This document shows, one piece after another, positions 44,691 to 55,662 of a stretch of DNA of 64,000 nucleotides; the first letter of the stretch is position 1, and every line of letters starts with the position of its first letter. The stretch is from Zygnema cylindricum (lineage: Eukaryota > Streptophyta > Zygnematophyceae > Zygnematales > Zygnemataceae). Both the position numbers and the translations under genes were made by a program. The notes under the pieces are model-generated. The model saw nothing but the letters and a program-made list of their open reading frames with translations. It did not search any database and was not told the DNA's origin. The stretch spans positions 1 through 64,000 of the forward strand of contig JBBHKE010003418.1 of the NCBI GenBank assembly GCA_037447655.1, given 5' to 3'.

Positions 44691-45053
44691 TGACTAACCT
44701 AATGAGTAAACAACAAGTGTTTCCTATAAGCAGTTTGACCAATGGTGCCAGCTGGGAGTAGGAAAGGCTGCAGTCCAGTGAGGAGGTGTTGACATATGAC
44801 TAGAGGGAGCAGATTCGGCAGCAGTATATGCTAGGACCATGACATGTGGTTAGGGTTGAAGAAATTGTAGATTGTGACATCAGGAGAAGGTTTTATAGAG
44901 GATGGGAAGAGGAAAAATTGAGAAGGTGTCCCTCTAAGGGTGACAATGTGTTTAGAAATTGGTGGTGCATTCCCCCCCCCCAGCTGGTTGAGACGGATGG
45001 GTTTGTGCGTAACGACCGGCTGCAAATCCGAGGCCTAAGACAAATGAGAGGGA

Positions 45054-46064
45054 TTAAGGGTCCATGACACGACCTAAAAGGATGCAGAGCTCTCGTTCTG
45101 TGAGACCATGGGCAGTCGTAGTGTTGGGAAGGAAATGCATAAGGTGTTCCCGTTCTGTGGCTGTAGGTTTATCTAGGCCGCCTGTGTGAATATTTCTGAG
45201 CAAGCCGGGCCCATCACCAGAAAAAGCGTGAGAGTGTGGATAAGACACTAGAGTGGGGAGAACTTTGAGTGGTTGGCCTGAGACGTTAATGTTGTAATTC
45301 GGTGGGTGATCAGGTTGCAGACAAGTTTGGACTTTGTGAAAAGGTAGAAGTGCAGTCTGAATATCTGTAAATGGAGGTTTGACAGAAATATTATCTTCTC
45401 TAAGGCGTCCAATATCAATCAAGTTGGTCTATTTAGATCGAACCCGATGAGCTAAAGACCCGTGACGAGCGACATCAATGATAAGAGGAGGACCAATTAA
45501 TGCTTCTATCCGCCTGTAATCAGCTAACACTGTAGGTCGAGGATAGTTATAGGCTGCCACGTTTTCTAGAATATATCCCAATGGGCGATCGAAGGATTGC
45601 AGAAAATGCATGATACGAAGTAATTCGAAGAATAATTTGGTGCAGGGATCAGCTAAGCCGAGACCTTTGCCTGCTCGTGACATTCGTTGACACTCCCAAC
45701 CGGCAAAGAGGAGATCAATTGATTCCACATCGATAAGGTGTTGGTTGCCTATCAAACTAATATCTTGAGGTAAGGCTGTATGCATGTGAGCAAAGGCAGA
45801 TTTAGGGAAAAGATGTGGGTGTTTTTCGTGTAAAAGATTACAGTGATGTGTTTGGGCTTTCCGCGCTAAAGGGTCAGTGTCAACTGAGTAGTAGTGCTTG
45901 ATAAGTAATCCGTTGCGAAAGCATGAGAGTAGAGGGGTACTTATATTTGCGAATAGGTCTAAAATGACTAGACCGCCTTGATGAGGTTTGATCTGAATTG
46001 GTTTCCAATTAATAGGAAAAAAACCGCATGGATCTACCGAAATAAGAGGCAGAGGTGTGAAACT
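45054..46064 (-). pseudogene. Retrotransposon-encoded C5 DNA methyltransferase
   Basis: One reading frame of 337 codons with a single in-frame TAG near 45429. C5-methyltransferase motifs appear in family order. Motif I is LVILDLFANISTPLLSCF, where the glycines of the usual FAGIGT are replaced. Motif IV is LLFAGWECQRMSRAGKG, which keeps the catalytic Cys but has Glu where Pro is usual. Motif VI is GYILENVAAYN, and the motif VIII region is GSLAHRVRS, with the stop just after it. Motifs IX-X are TEREHLMHF and LTERELCILLGRVMD. The family transfers methyl groups from SAM to cytosine C5. Known cases are retrotransposon DNMTs in charophytes and dinoflagellates; this assignment rests on motifs read by eye. 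The stop and lost glycines argue against activity. The frame opens at 46064, at the junction with an LTR, so the N-terminus may be missing. Confidence 0.88.
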
Positions 46065-47110
46065 CTAAGACCTCCATAAGTCCTCAGAGTGGACAGCTTC
46101 AAAGAAGCCTGTAGGATAACCGTGACCCCTTTGTGTTTTAGCAAAAACAACAATCACCGTGGCAGACAATAACTCTGACCAACTTCACCCCTGTGAAGGC
46201 AAGACTCCCTTGAGTCGATAGCAAAAAGAATCTCTAAATTTGCTCCCGTGAGCAGTAAGTTATGGAGGGTCAAAGTCCAATTCCCGGAGATACCACGATC
46301 CAATGTAATTTCGCCACGTGTCATCCGATGTGGCGATGACCACAAACCGCCGAAATCCTCTTCCAGGATCTCGACGTTAATTCGGGCCGTCCGATTAAAT
46401 TCATATTTAATCGTAGCCGTAATAAATACATGCGCGGTATTCGTTTTGGTAAAGAAATAAATGCGCGGTATTCGTTTCTTATCCGTACTATTGTACAACA
46501 TGGCCAAAGAGTTGACGCTTACCGAATCTGTTCTAATATTCTTTGGAGATGAGGCATGTAAATGAGATCTCACCACGTGTCCCTTGGTGTGGTGGTGACC
46601 GAAAACCGCCAAAACGCCCACTCTATGATATCGGCTCATATCGTGGCCCTTTGATCAGAACCGACTTTAAATTCTAAATGTTGAAACAAATGTGCAATAT
46701 ATTTGTTTTCTGGGTTACCCTAATCCGTACTATACATAACCGCTTTTATGTGCTATGAATTTATTCATTCCGTTGAATGAAATTCTCAACTTGTTTATGT
46801 TTATATAATTATCACACCCCATATATCTTAGCACTGGTCCTACACTATAGGACAAAGCTAACAACTACTTTGACGGACGACAGATACCACGATCAAATCC
46901 TAGATCTGTCAAACCTTTTGGTAATTCAACCAAGATTCTCCTGTTGTCTCTCTAGACTGCTTAGGCATCCATGGCTCTAGCTCCCTCTATAACATTCAGT
47001 GACTACGACAATTAGGGGGCTTAGAGAGAGGATTTAGAGGCAAAATACCTCTTTTTTTTTCTACTTTTATGTCAAAGTCTAAACCTAAAAAATATCAAAA
47101 AAATACAATA
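46056..47110 (-). repeat. Copia LTR, minus orientation, abutting the DNMT frame
   Basis: On the minus strand it follows the copia LTR order: TTTTTTAGGTTTAGAC, CCTAATTGTCGTAGTCACTG, a tRNA-like hairpin (46867-46914), AATACCGCGCA and a final GAGGTCTTAGAGTTTCACA. It ends exactly where the DNMT reading frame begins. No matching target duplication was found. Confidence 0.7.
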
Positions 47111-47220
47111 TTTTTTACATACTGCAACTAGTAGTATTTGTTGTTGTTGCTGTTGCCATTACAACAGCTGGTAATACTAGCAAGTGCTGCAGCTAGTAGT
47201 ACTAGCTATATAGAATTAAA
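47111..47220. repeat. Short GCAGCTAGTAGTACTAG-type repeat
   Basis: AACTAGTAGTATTTGTTGTT and CTGCAGCTAGTAGTACTAGC resemble the minisatellite in the hAT element at 25350-25760. It separates two LTRs of opposite orientation. Confidence 0.45.
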
Positions 47221-48067
47221 TGATTCTTAAGGTATTTTCAAAGTGTAATAAACAAAAAAAAACATGCTAGTTCAACCTGACTCCTAATCTCTCTCTAGTC
47301 CCCATTCTTAATGTAGTCACTAAAGACTAGGGAGAAAGGTGGAGCCACGGGCGAGGGGAGGAGAAAGTAGGAAGATACGGGAGAGTAAGAGTGACAAAGT
47401 CACTCTTTACCAAAAAAGTGAGTACGGCAAGAATTGAACCTTTGAGCGTCAGAGCTAGGCGTAGCCGTCCGCTCTTATCGGTTAGTCGTAGGATATCGCT
47501 CGAGTTATATATACGGTTTGATAAATACTTATAGATATCACCGTACAAAAAGTCATTTAACTAATTATATGGACTTAGGGTATAATAGTAACAGTTGTAC
47601 TATACCTCGTACGAAACAAATGTACTAGACATTTGTTTGGACGGCTGACATTAAAAGCCGGTCTACATCTGAGGGCTCACATTCAAGCCAGTCTACATCT
47701 GACGGCTCACATTCAAGCCAACATTGTTGAATGACCAAATTGGTCGTTTGCGGTCGTAACGTCATCAGATGATACATGGCGCACTTTCATTGTTTTGCGG
47801 AATCCTCGAAGTACATCGGAACAAGTGAGGAGTCGATAGGCGTGTGTCCCTCAAACACGTCGTATAATGATCGTATAGAAAGTACTACGGCTTTTGTACC
47901 TTATTATACGATAGAGTCCTCTGGTTGGTTAGGTACATCAGTAATAGAGGGTTAAGAGTGGGATTTTAGAACTTAAGAAATTCAGAGGCAGCCGCCTCTC
48001 TCTTAGTGAGCTTGTATACAAAAGGCCAACTTTGACCTCAAATAACTAACTTCTCAGTTGAGAAAAT
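47221..48067 (+). repeat. Copia LTR, 5' part, interrupted by copia D
   Basis: It starts TGATTCTTAAGGTATTTTC and shows TTAATGTAGTCACTAAAGAC, a tRNA-like sequence (minus strand, about 47425-47490) and ACTTCTCAGTTGAGAAAA. It stops where copia D begins; the rest should lie beyond the far end of copia D, outside the window. Confidence 0.65.
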
Positions 48068-49278
48068 TGTAGATATTAATGGTTCGTTTAGTATTTTCTA
48101 GGTCTAAACATATAAAATGAAATGCAGAAAAGAAGCAAAGGCAGTTTGCCTCTAACTCCTCTCTTCAACTCCCACACTGGTCGCAATCACTGAAAGTTAG
48201 AGAGGGAGCTAGAGCCATGGATGCTGTCCAGAGAGATTTTGGTAGGTTTACCAAAATGTACTTGACAGAGCCCAGATTTGATCGTGGTACCTACCATCTT
48301 TCAAATCACCAATAGCCGGTAGCTTCATCCTATAGTTCAGGATCACTGTTGAACTATATAGGGTTTGACAAGTATTTAAAGCTATACGTTTACATAAATT
48401 CATTTAACTGTTAAAATTACTAAATTTATAGGGTATTTTCTAGGTCTAAAAAAATCAGTATAATAGGAAGAGAAAAGGTCAGACAGCCTGCTTCCACCTC
48501 CTCTCTCTAGCCACCATATTTATTTTAGTCACTGGAGGATAGAGAGGGTGGGTGAGCCATGGTTGCCTTAACTCCACACGCAGGACTAAAGAGTGACATA
48601 CGTCACTCTCAACAAAAAGGTTAAGTTTGGCAGGACTCGAACCTCCATCTGGCAAAGCGAGGTGTAGCCGTCAGCTCTAACCGGTTTGTCGTAGAAGTTC
48701 GTTAGGATATATAGGATTTGATAAATGCTTAAACCATGACAAGACTTTGAAACCGAATAACTGAATTATAAATGAAGGAACATATAACGAGTTAAAATAC
48801 CGTGCGAACGTGATCCCGCACGAAACAAATGAATCGGAAATTTGTTTCGACGGTTGATATTCAATGTTGGATTTAATCTAACGGCATATGTTGACGCCGA
48901 GATCGCGGAATGGTCACTTTGGCGTTTTCGAAAGTGGCATGACCTAGCGCCACGTGGAGGGATAACTTTTGGTCGCGAGAATTTCGAGGACCATACCGAC
49001 GAGTGGAAATTGACACGCGTCCACTCACTGGCCTTGTCGTACACACACCGTACAGAAAGGACATCGCCCATAGTACCTTTCTGTACCATACACTTATTTG
49101 ATTGGTTCGTACTTCAATAGATAGGGATTGTGAGAGGGATTAGGACTTAGCATATTTTTGGGTAGACCTCTCTCTCTCTCTTTGAGAATTAGTATAAATT
49201 GGCATTTTTGCCACCTCATTACTAATCGGCCGATTGGCCGTTTTCGGTGATTTTTTTTGCTACAGACTCAAGGAAGTC

Positions 49279-50246
49279 TGTTGATTTGAGGCAGCTGGTG
49301 CCACTGAAGAAGATAAAGAAGCACCGGCAGTTGCCATGATAATCAATTATGCAAAAAAGAAACTCTCACGAAATCGCACAAACAACCAATTTCACAATAA
49401 AGCCCCAAGCAAATCAGACACACTCTAGGTATACAAATTTGCCACAATATAGAATATATAACAAACAAATCACATGCACAATATGACAAGGTTCTGTCAA
49501 AAGATCACAATGATGTTATAATTCAAAAACACCCAAAAACTGCTTCGCAGTTTTTCCTACATAACAATCCTAATTCCTAAAACAATATAAATCCTACATA
49601 TACAAGTGAGCCTACAGCTAAAGACGCCGTACCATAATTACCATGGTTGATAAGTACACTAATCTTCATTAAACAAAACCCCACAGTCAACCGTACATAA
49701 AACATTTATAATGATCAAAGAGCAAACAACCGCTAACATGAAATTGTGCGCGATCAAAGTTCGTCTGCAGAAATGACGGCGCAGTCAAGAATTCTCTTCC
49801 AAAAATGACGGCGGAACCTCCAGTGTACCTTCGGTCCTCAATTGAAACTGTACTTTTTTTTTTTCTGGAACAACCAGACTTGACTTCCTCATGGACCAAC
49901 ACGTGTGCCTGAAGTGCACCGAGTCTGTGTACTCCCTTTGGAGTTGCATACTCACTAAATTATGTCCTCGTCAATTTATCTTCACACAAACTAACTCATT
50001 TTCAGAATACATTTCTTGCGCAGACTGCTACAGATGCTACGACTCTGCTACGACTGCTATGACTGCTATGATCTATCAGCGCAACTGTAATATTAGAGCA
50101 GCGCAGCTGCGATATCAGATCAGCGCAGCATAGCAACACAACAACAAGTGTAGAGTGCTCAAGGTTTCCAGCTGCGATGTCAGACTTAGCGCAGCATGGC
50201 AGTATAGTAGCAAGATATAGAGAGGACTCAAGGCTTCCAAAACAAA
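49279..50246 (-). repeat. 3' LTR of copia C
   Basis: It matches the 5' LTR along its length (ATCACAATGATGTTATAATT, AACACCCAAAAACTGCTTCG and others). On the minus strand it is preceded by the RNase H stop codon and a purine-rich GGTTTAGGGGA. Confidence 0.88.
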
Positions 50247-50252
50247 AATCCC

Positions 50253-53200
50253 CTAAACCTTTAGACTCTCGTAGCCATAGAGTCCACATTTCTCTCTACA
50301 AAACTTCAACTTAGGTGCAGGTAAAGGCTTAGTCATCATATCTGCTACCATCTTCTCATCTTGAAGATAACTTAGCTTTAAAAATATGTTTATCACCTTC
50401 TCTCTTACAAAATACAGCTTGATGTCAATGTGTTTGCTTTTGAAGTGATGACTCGGGTTGGGTGCAATCGCAATAGCTGCCTGGTTGTCACACCGCACTA
50501 TTTGAGGTCTGGATTGCATAAAATGAAGTTCTTGGAGGAGGGACTTCACCCATAGTAACTTCTTGACAGCTAAGTTTGTTGCTATATATTCAGCCTCCAT
50601 TGTAGACTGAGCTGTTACCTTTTGAAGCTTGCTGCTCTAGCATCATGTTCCACTTCCAATCTTCAAAATAAATCTGGTGGTGGAACCGTGACTTGGCATG
50701 TCTCTATAGCTAGCATCGCTCCACGTCTCAATTTTGACTTCATCTCCACCGAGAGCAAGTCGAATATTTTGTGTTCCTGTAAGGTACCGAAAAACCCTCT
50801 TTGCGGCCTCCCAATCTGTTTTTCTCGGATTCTAAAAACTCCAGCTCAAAGCGCCAAGTGCTCCCGCAATATCCGGCCTCGTGCAGCTCATGAAGTAAAT
50901 TAGGCTGCCAAAAATCTGTCGGTATGGAATGGTGGCCATAAAATCTGCCTTCCCTGACTCCAAGGTATCGTCGAAAAATAATTCCTCCATCGGTCTCCAT
51001 GCTTTCCACTTTCTGTTTAAATTCCATGGGAGTGGCACTCCCGTTTGCCTCTGCCATGCCAAACTTTTCAAGCACATTTCCTATCGGTTCATGCTGCGTT
51101 AGATGGATTATTCTCCTATCTCTATCCCTCTCTACTTGAATTCAAGAATATACTTTGTCTCACCTAAGTCTTTTATCTCAAATCTTGAATTCAAGGCTGC
51201 CTTTATTTTGTGAATCTCATTTAATGACTTGCTTAACAGCAGCAAATCATCTACATAAACCGCAATGTACATAATCCCATCTTTCTGTTCCATAACATAG
51301 ACTGAGTGATCTGAGCTAATCGTAACGAATCCTAGACTGGTTAGAAACTCATCTAGTTTTAGGTTCCACTAACGTGGAGCCTACTTCAAACCATACAAGG
51401 ATTTCAACAGCTTACAGACAAGATTTTCTTTTCCAGTCTCTTCATACATTTCAGGCGGCTTTATATAAATTACTTCCACTAAATCTCCTTGCAAGAAAGC
51501 TGTCTTAACATCTGTTTGATGTCGTTCCATATTCTCAATGGCCGCTAAAGATAACAAAATTCCATCAGTTGGAAACCGGACAACCGAAAAGAAAGTCTCT
51601 TCATAGTCAATTCCCTCCTTCTGACTATAGCCTTTTGCAACAAGCGTAGCCTTATATCTTACAATAGAGTTATCTGGGTTCAGCTTTACTTTAAAGACCC
51701 ACTTACAGCCAATGGCTTTTCGGTCTGGTGGAAGCTCCACAAGTTCCCGTGTTTGAGCCTTCATTATCGATCGCATTTTGTCATTAGCTGCGCCAATCCA
51801 TTGATCTTTTTATAGAGATGAAAAGGCTTTCTGTATTGTGACCGGTTTTATCATGCTGGTTGATAATAGAGCAGTTTCGCAAGTTCGCAATTTTGCAGCG
51901 TCGCAGCTTTGCAGCTTTGCAGCATCGCAGCTTCGCAGTTTTGCAGCGTCGCAGCTTTGCAGCTTCGCAGCATCGTAGTTTCCCAGCCTCGCAGTTTTCA
52001 TTCAGATCCAACGTACCGACAGAAAATAGAGCAGCTTCGCAGTTTCGCAGCATGCTGCTTTGCCTTCTTCCCCTTGGAAAATCTGAGGCTGGATATGTTG
52101 GATCCGTAGGTTGCCCCCGAGGAGGAGGTGGTGGAGGAGGGGAGTATCGTTCACACGTGGACGAGCCGAAGTGTCCAAAGATTGACTAGGTGAAGTGAGA
52201 GGAATACTTTCAAAAATAACATATTCTTTGATTTTGGAATCTTTTTCAAAATCTGTCATACCAAAAACATCTACCGATCTGCTCTCTTCCTTAACGTGAA
52301 TATTTCTAGCACTCTGAAGAGAATTCCTATCCGTATTAAATACTCTATAGCCCACGGATTCATCATCATAACCCCTAAAAATTCTGAGAATCGATTTCGG
52401 ACTAAGCTTAAAAATAGGGAGATTATCCAAAATAAAACATTTACTCCCAAAAACCCGGAAGTGACTAAAATTCGGTTTTCTTCCGGTCCACACTTCATAT
52501 GGTGTTTTCCCTTTTATTGCTCTAGTCTTTATCCAATTCCTAGTATACGACGCACGTGAGAAAGCCTCACCCCAAAATTTGAAATCTATTCCTTTATCGT
52601 GTAACATAGATTTTGCACTTTCCGTTAGAGTTCGGTTGAGTCTTTCGGATACTCCATTCTGTTCCGAAGTAAAAGAAAATGTAAATTGCCGATAAATGCC
52701 AATGTCTTTTAAATATTCAAAGAATGTATGAGAATTATATTCCCCTTCGTTGTCGGACCGAAGGGAAAGGATCGGTTTCCCATGAAGTTTTTCGGCCCAT
52801 ACCCGAAAATGCTTGAAGTGAGTGAGCACTTCACTCTTTTCTTTCATAAAGTAAACCTTGCTATATCTTGAGAAGTCATCCGTAAAAGTGACCAAAAATC
52901 GGTTGCCACTGAGTGAAGGAACTTTTGATGGTCCCCACACATCCGAATGAATAATTTGCAGCAAATCCGTTGCCCGGTTATCCGTTGTCTGAGGAAGTGG
53001 CAGCTTATGAAGTTTTCCCAAAGCACATCCATCACATACATGGGAATCTGTTTTTCCCAATTTAACACCATCTATCATATTTTGCTTTACCATTTTATCA
53101 AGTCTTTCATGATGAACATGACCGAGCCTCTTATGCCACAAAACATTTTCCGAAAGGACACTAGAGTATACAAAGTCAATTTCATTAGCCAAGTCCATCC

Positions 53201-53771
53201 GATACAACAAGTTTGGGCCTCTAGTTCCTACCAAAGCTACCCTCCCATCTTTGTTTACTACCTTTTTCCCATTCTTTTGTCAAATTTCAAAACCTTTTAT
53301 TTCTGCTACCGAAGGGGAAAACAATTTTTTTGTAAACTTTGGGATATAGAGAACATCATGCAAGGTTCTCTTTACAATCTGACCATTGATGTCACATGGT
53401 AACTCCACGCTTCCCTTTGCCGTAGCCTCCACACGGCTGTCATCCGCGTAATAAAATCCGACGAGTGGGAATTCGAGTAAGGGTTTTGAAGTAAGCCCGG
53501 TTGCCGCACATGTGGGAGGAGCATCCGAAGTCCATAATCCATCCGCTCTCTCGAGGTCCCTCCATGAGATCTTTTGCAAGAGCAAAGAACTCGTCATCAT
53601 CCTATTGCGGAAATTTGACCACATCTTCTTGTTCTTCCGAACGTTCATCTTGTGGCGTCTCATCAAATGCAAGGAACGCCGCATTTTTAACATACAGTTT
53701 TGATGTCGAAAATTTTGGTGATGAATCCTCCGATCGCACCCTCTACCCCGCACGATAAATTCCTGTTTCAC
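50253..53771 (-). pseudogene. Copia C pol (protease, integrase, reverse transcriptase, RNase H)
   Basis: Protease remains lie around 53540. A 410-codon open frame at 53234-52002 covers the pre-integrase region (WHKRLGHVHHERLDKM) and integrase with HSDVWGPSKVP, LRSDNEGEY (usual GGEY) and VSERLNRTL. Reverse transcriptase follows at 51776-51381 (GCKWVFKVKLNPDNSIVRYK, QTDVKTAFLQGDL) and beyond, and RNase H at 50600-50253 (TMEAEYIATNLAVKKLLWVK, RCDNQAAIAIAPNP). Stops and shifts separate the parts. A 9-bp tandem repeat separates integrase from reverse transcriptase. Confidence 0.92.
51870..52050 (-). repeat. GCAGCTTC-type tandem repeat between integrase and reverse transcriptase of copia C
   Basis: About fifteen imperfect 9-base units (TCGCAGCTT, TTGCAGCAT), encoding on the minus strand a run of AAKLRRCKTAKLRCC-type peptides. 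It is open in several frames because the unit length is a multiple of three. Confidence 0.85.
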
Positions 53772-54551
53772 ACGCTTTTATAAATGCCCGACATAGCCAA
53801 AAAACATGACTTTGACCAAAGCAATAGACACACCTTTCATATTGGTATAATTCGGATTGGGGGTAAAGTTTGTGTTTCCTGAAAATCCAGCCAGCTTATA
53901 TGTCTGTGCATTGTAAGCAACCACTGATTAACCACCATTTAATGCTATCTAAGTTGCCTCTTCGTCTAAGATATAAGCCTGAGCTATTGCTATATTCCAT
54001 TTACTCTTCTCTAACCTTCTTAGCTGCTCCGCTGCTCCTCTATATTCAGTAGGAAGCCCTCTCATTAGAATCATAGCTTGATAATAAGGAGTAAAATTCC
54101 CCCCAGAACATGCATTCTCCGTCAATAGAAGTTTCAAGCCATTACAAAATGATTTCATGTCACCCCCAGTATATTAACAGTCCCAAATTTTTCCAGCAGT
54201 TAGAACCTCATTCTGCTCACTAGCTAAGACATAAGATTCACTCAAAGCCTTCCATATTTCAGATGCCGTAGAGATATTGATATATGTCATGTTAAGATCT
54301 TCTGACAAAAGTAACTTCAAAACATGCAATGCATCTTCATTTTTCTTTCCAAACTCCGGATCTGTATCTCGAACGATATCAGAAATCACATCATATAATT
54401 TCACTTGGTTCAAATAATACTTAGTCAAATCTGCCCAATAAAGATACTTCTGCCCATTAAACACCGCGATCCGTGAGGGAGGGCCCATGACCTATTGATT
54501 TGAGGCAGCTGGTGCCACTAAAGAAGATGAAGAAGCACCGGCAGTTGCCAT
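53772..54551 (-). pseudogene. Copia C gag
   Basis: It starts MATAGASSSS inside the LTR. A TAG at the LTR border (where the sister LTR sequence would give CAG) stops it after 20 codons; the frame resumes as VMGPPSRIAVFNGQKYLYW. Later parts (AYILDEEAT, LRRLEKSKWNIAIAQ) are in shifted frames. The stop arises from the same C-to-T difference seen between the two LTRs. Confidence 0.85.
54479..54492 (-). other. Primer-binding site of copia C
   Basis: On the minus strand the LTR is followed by GGTCATGGGCCCTC, differing from the A/B site at two positions (one would be a G-U pair). It is the same half-tRNA type. Confidence 0.75.
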
Positions 54552-55508
54552 GATAATCAATTATGCAAAGAGGAAACTCTCAGAAAATCCCACTAACAAC
54601 CAGCTTCACAATAAAGCCCCAAGCAAATCAAACACACCCTGGATCTGCAAATTTGCCACAAAATAGAATATACAACAAAAAAATAACATACAAAATTTCA
54701 CAAGGTTTTACCAAAAGATCACAATGATCTTATAATTCAAAAACACCCAAAAACTGCTTCGCAGTTTTTCTTACACAACAATCCTAATTCCTAGACAATA
54801 TAAATCCTACATATACAAGTGAGCCTACAGCTGAACACACCATACCATAATTACCATGGTTGATCAGTACACTAATCTTTATTAAACAAAACCCCACCGT
54901 CAACCGTACATAAAATATTTACAACGATTAAGGAGCAAACAACCGCTAACATGAAATAGTGCGCGATCAAAGTTCGTTTGCTGAAATGACGGCGCAGTCA
55001 AGAATTCTCATCCAAAAATGACGGCGGACTCCGTCCGCCTTCCGCGTATTCTTTCATCACTTAAGATGAACCTCCGCGTGTACCTTCAGTCCTCAATTGA
55101 AACTCTACTTCTTCTTCTGGAAGAACCAGATTTGACTTCCTCACGGACCAACACGTGTGCCTGAAGTGCACCGAGTCTATGTACTCCCTTTGGATTTACA
55201 TACTCACTAAATCATGTCCTCGTCAATTTATCTTCACACAAACTGACTCATATTAATAACACCTTTCTTGCGCAGACTGCTTTAGATGCTATGACTCTGC
55301 TACGACTGCTATGACTGCCATGATTGCTATGATCTGTCACCGCAGATGTGATATTAGAGCAGCGCAGCTGCAATGTCAGATCAACGCAGCATAGTAGCAC
55401 AACAACAAGTGTAGAGTGCTCAAGGTTTGTAGCTGCGATGTCAGACTTAGCGCAAAATGGCTGCATAGCAGCAAAATATAGAGAGGACTCAAGGTTTCCA
55501 AAACAACA
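54493..55508 (-). repeat. 5' LTR of copia C
   Basis: About 1,016 bp. On the minus strand it starts TGTTGTTTTGGAAACC and ends GCCTCAAATCAATA, where the 3' LTR has CAACA. The gag ATG (54551) lies inside it. It contains GCTATGACTGC-type short repeats near 55270-55330. Confidence 0.88.
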
Positions 55509-55648
55509 AAGTCCATGCAACAAAAGGGTGCAGTCATACTATCAGTTTGCCATCTTGGGGAGCAGTGGTGGTGGCATGAAGTTGGTTAGTTAAAAGCTAT
55601 CTGGAGATTTCCTAAATTATGTAGTCCAATGGAGGACAAACAATTACA

Positions 55649-55662
55649 GGTTATGGGCCCAC
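55649..55662 (+). other. Primer-binding site of copia B
   Basis: GGTTATGGGCCCAC directly after the LTR end ATTACA, identical to that of copia A. Confidence 0.85.

Larger units (their letters stand above)
41833..46064 (-). mobile_element. Ty3/gypsy retrotransposon carrying a cytosine-5 DNA methyltransferase domain, 5'-truncated
   Basis: Order on the minus strand: DNMT domain (46064-45054), a linker of about 350 bases with no recognised domain, reverse transcriptase and RNase H (about 44690-43190), integrase (42951-42181) and a C-terminal region (42355-41833). Integrase after RNase H is the Ty3 order. Gag is absent; the upstream side is cut by a copia LTR at 46056. Every domain is interrupted by stops or shifts, so this copy is dead. 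A 10-C run at 44972-44981 lies in the linker. Confidence 0.9.
49279..55508 (-). mobile_element. Ty1/copia element C, full length, minus orientation, inserted in the 5' LTR of copia B
   Basis: On the plus strand it begins TGTTGATTTGAGGC and ends CCAAAACAACA, with a perfect 5-bp target duplication AAGTC at 49274-49278 and 55509-55513. Its LTRs (54493-55508 upstream in element sense, about 49279-50246 downstream) are of a different family from those of A, B and D. Order on the minus strand: LTR, PBS, gag, protease, integrase, reverse transcriptase, RNase H, LTR. It is about 6.2 kb and less decayed than B. Confidence 0.94.

Noticed and set aside
44831-45067. ORFs on both strands in the DNMT-RT linker as a retropepsin candidate
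   Set aside because: No DSG/DTG active-site motif could be found; left as an unassigned linker.
49279-49330. Remnant of a second copia C element (gag start) downstream of the 3' LTR
   Set aside because: The gag start lies inside the LTR itself, so its presence beside the 3' LTR is expected; the TSD at 49274-49278 fixes the border.
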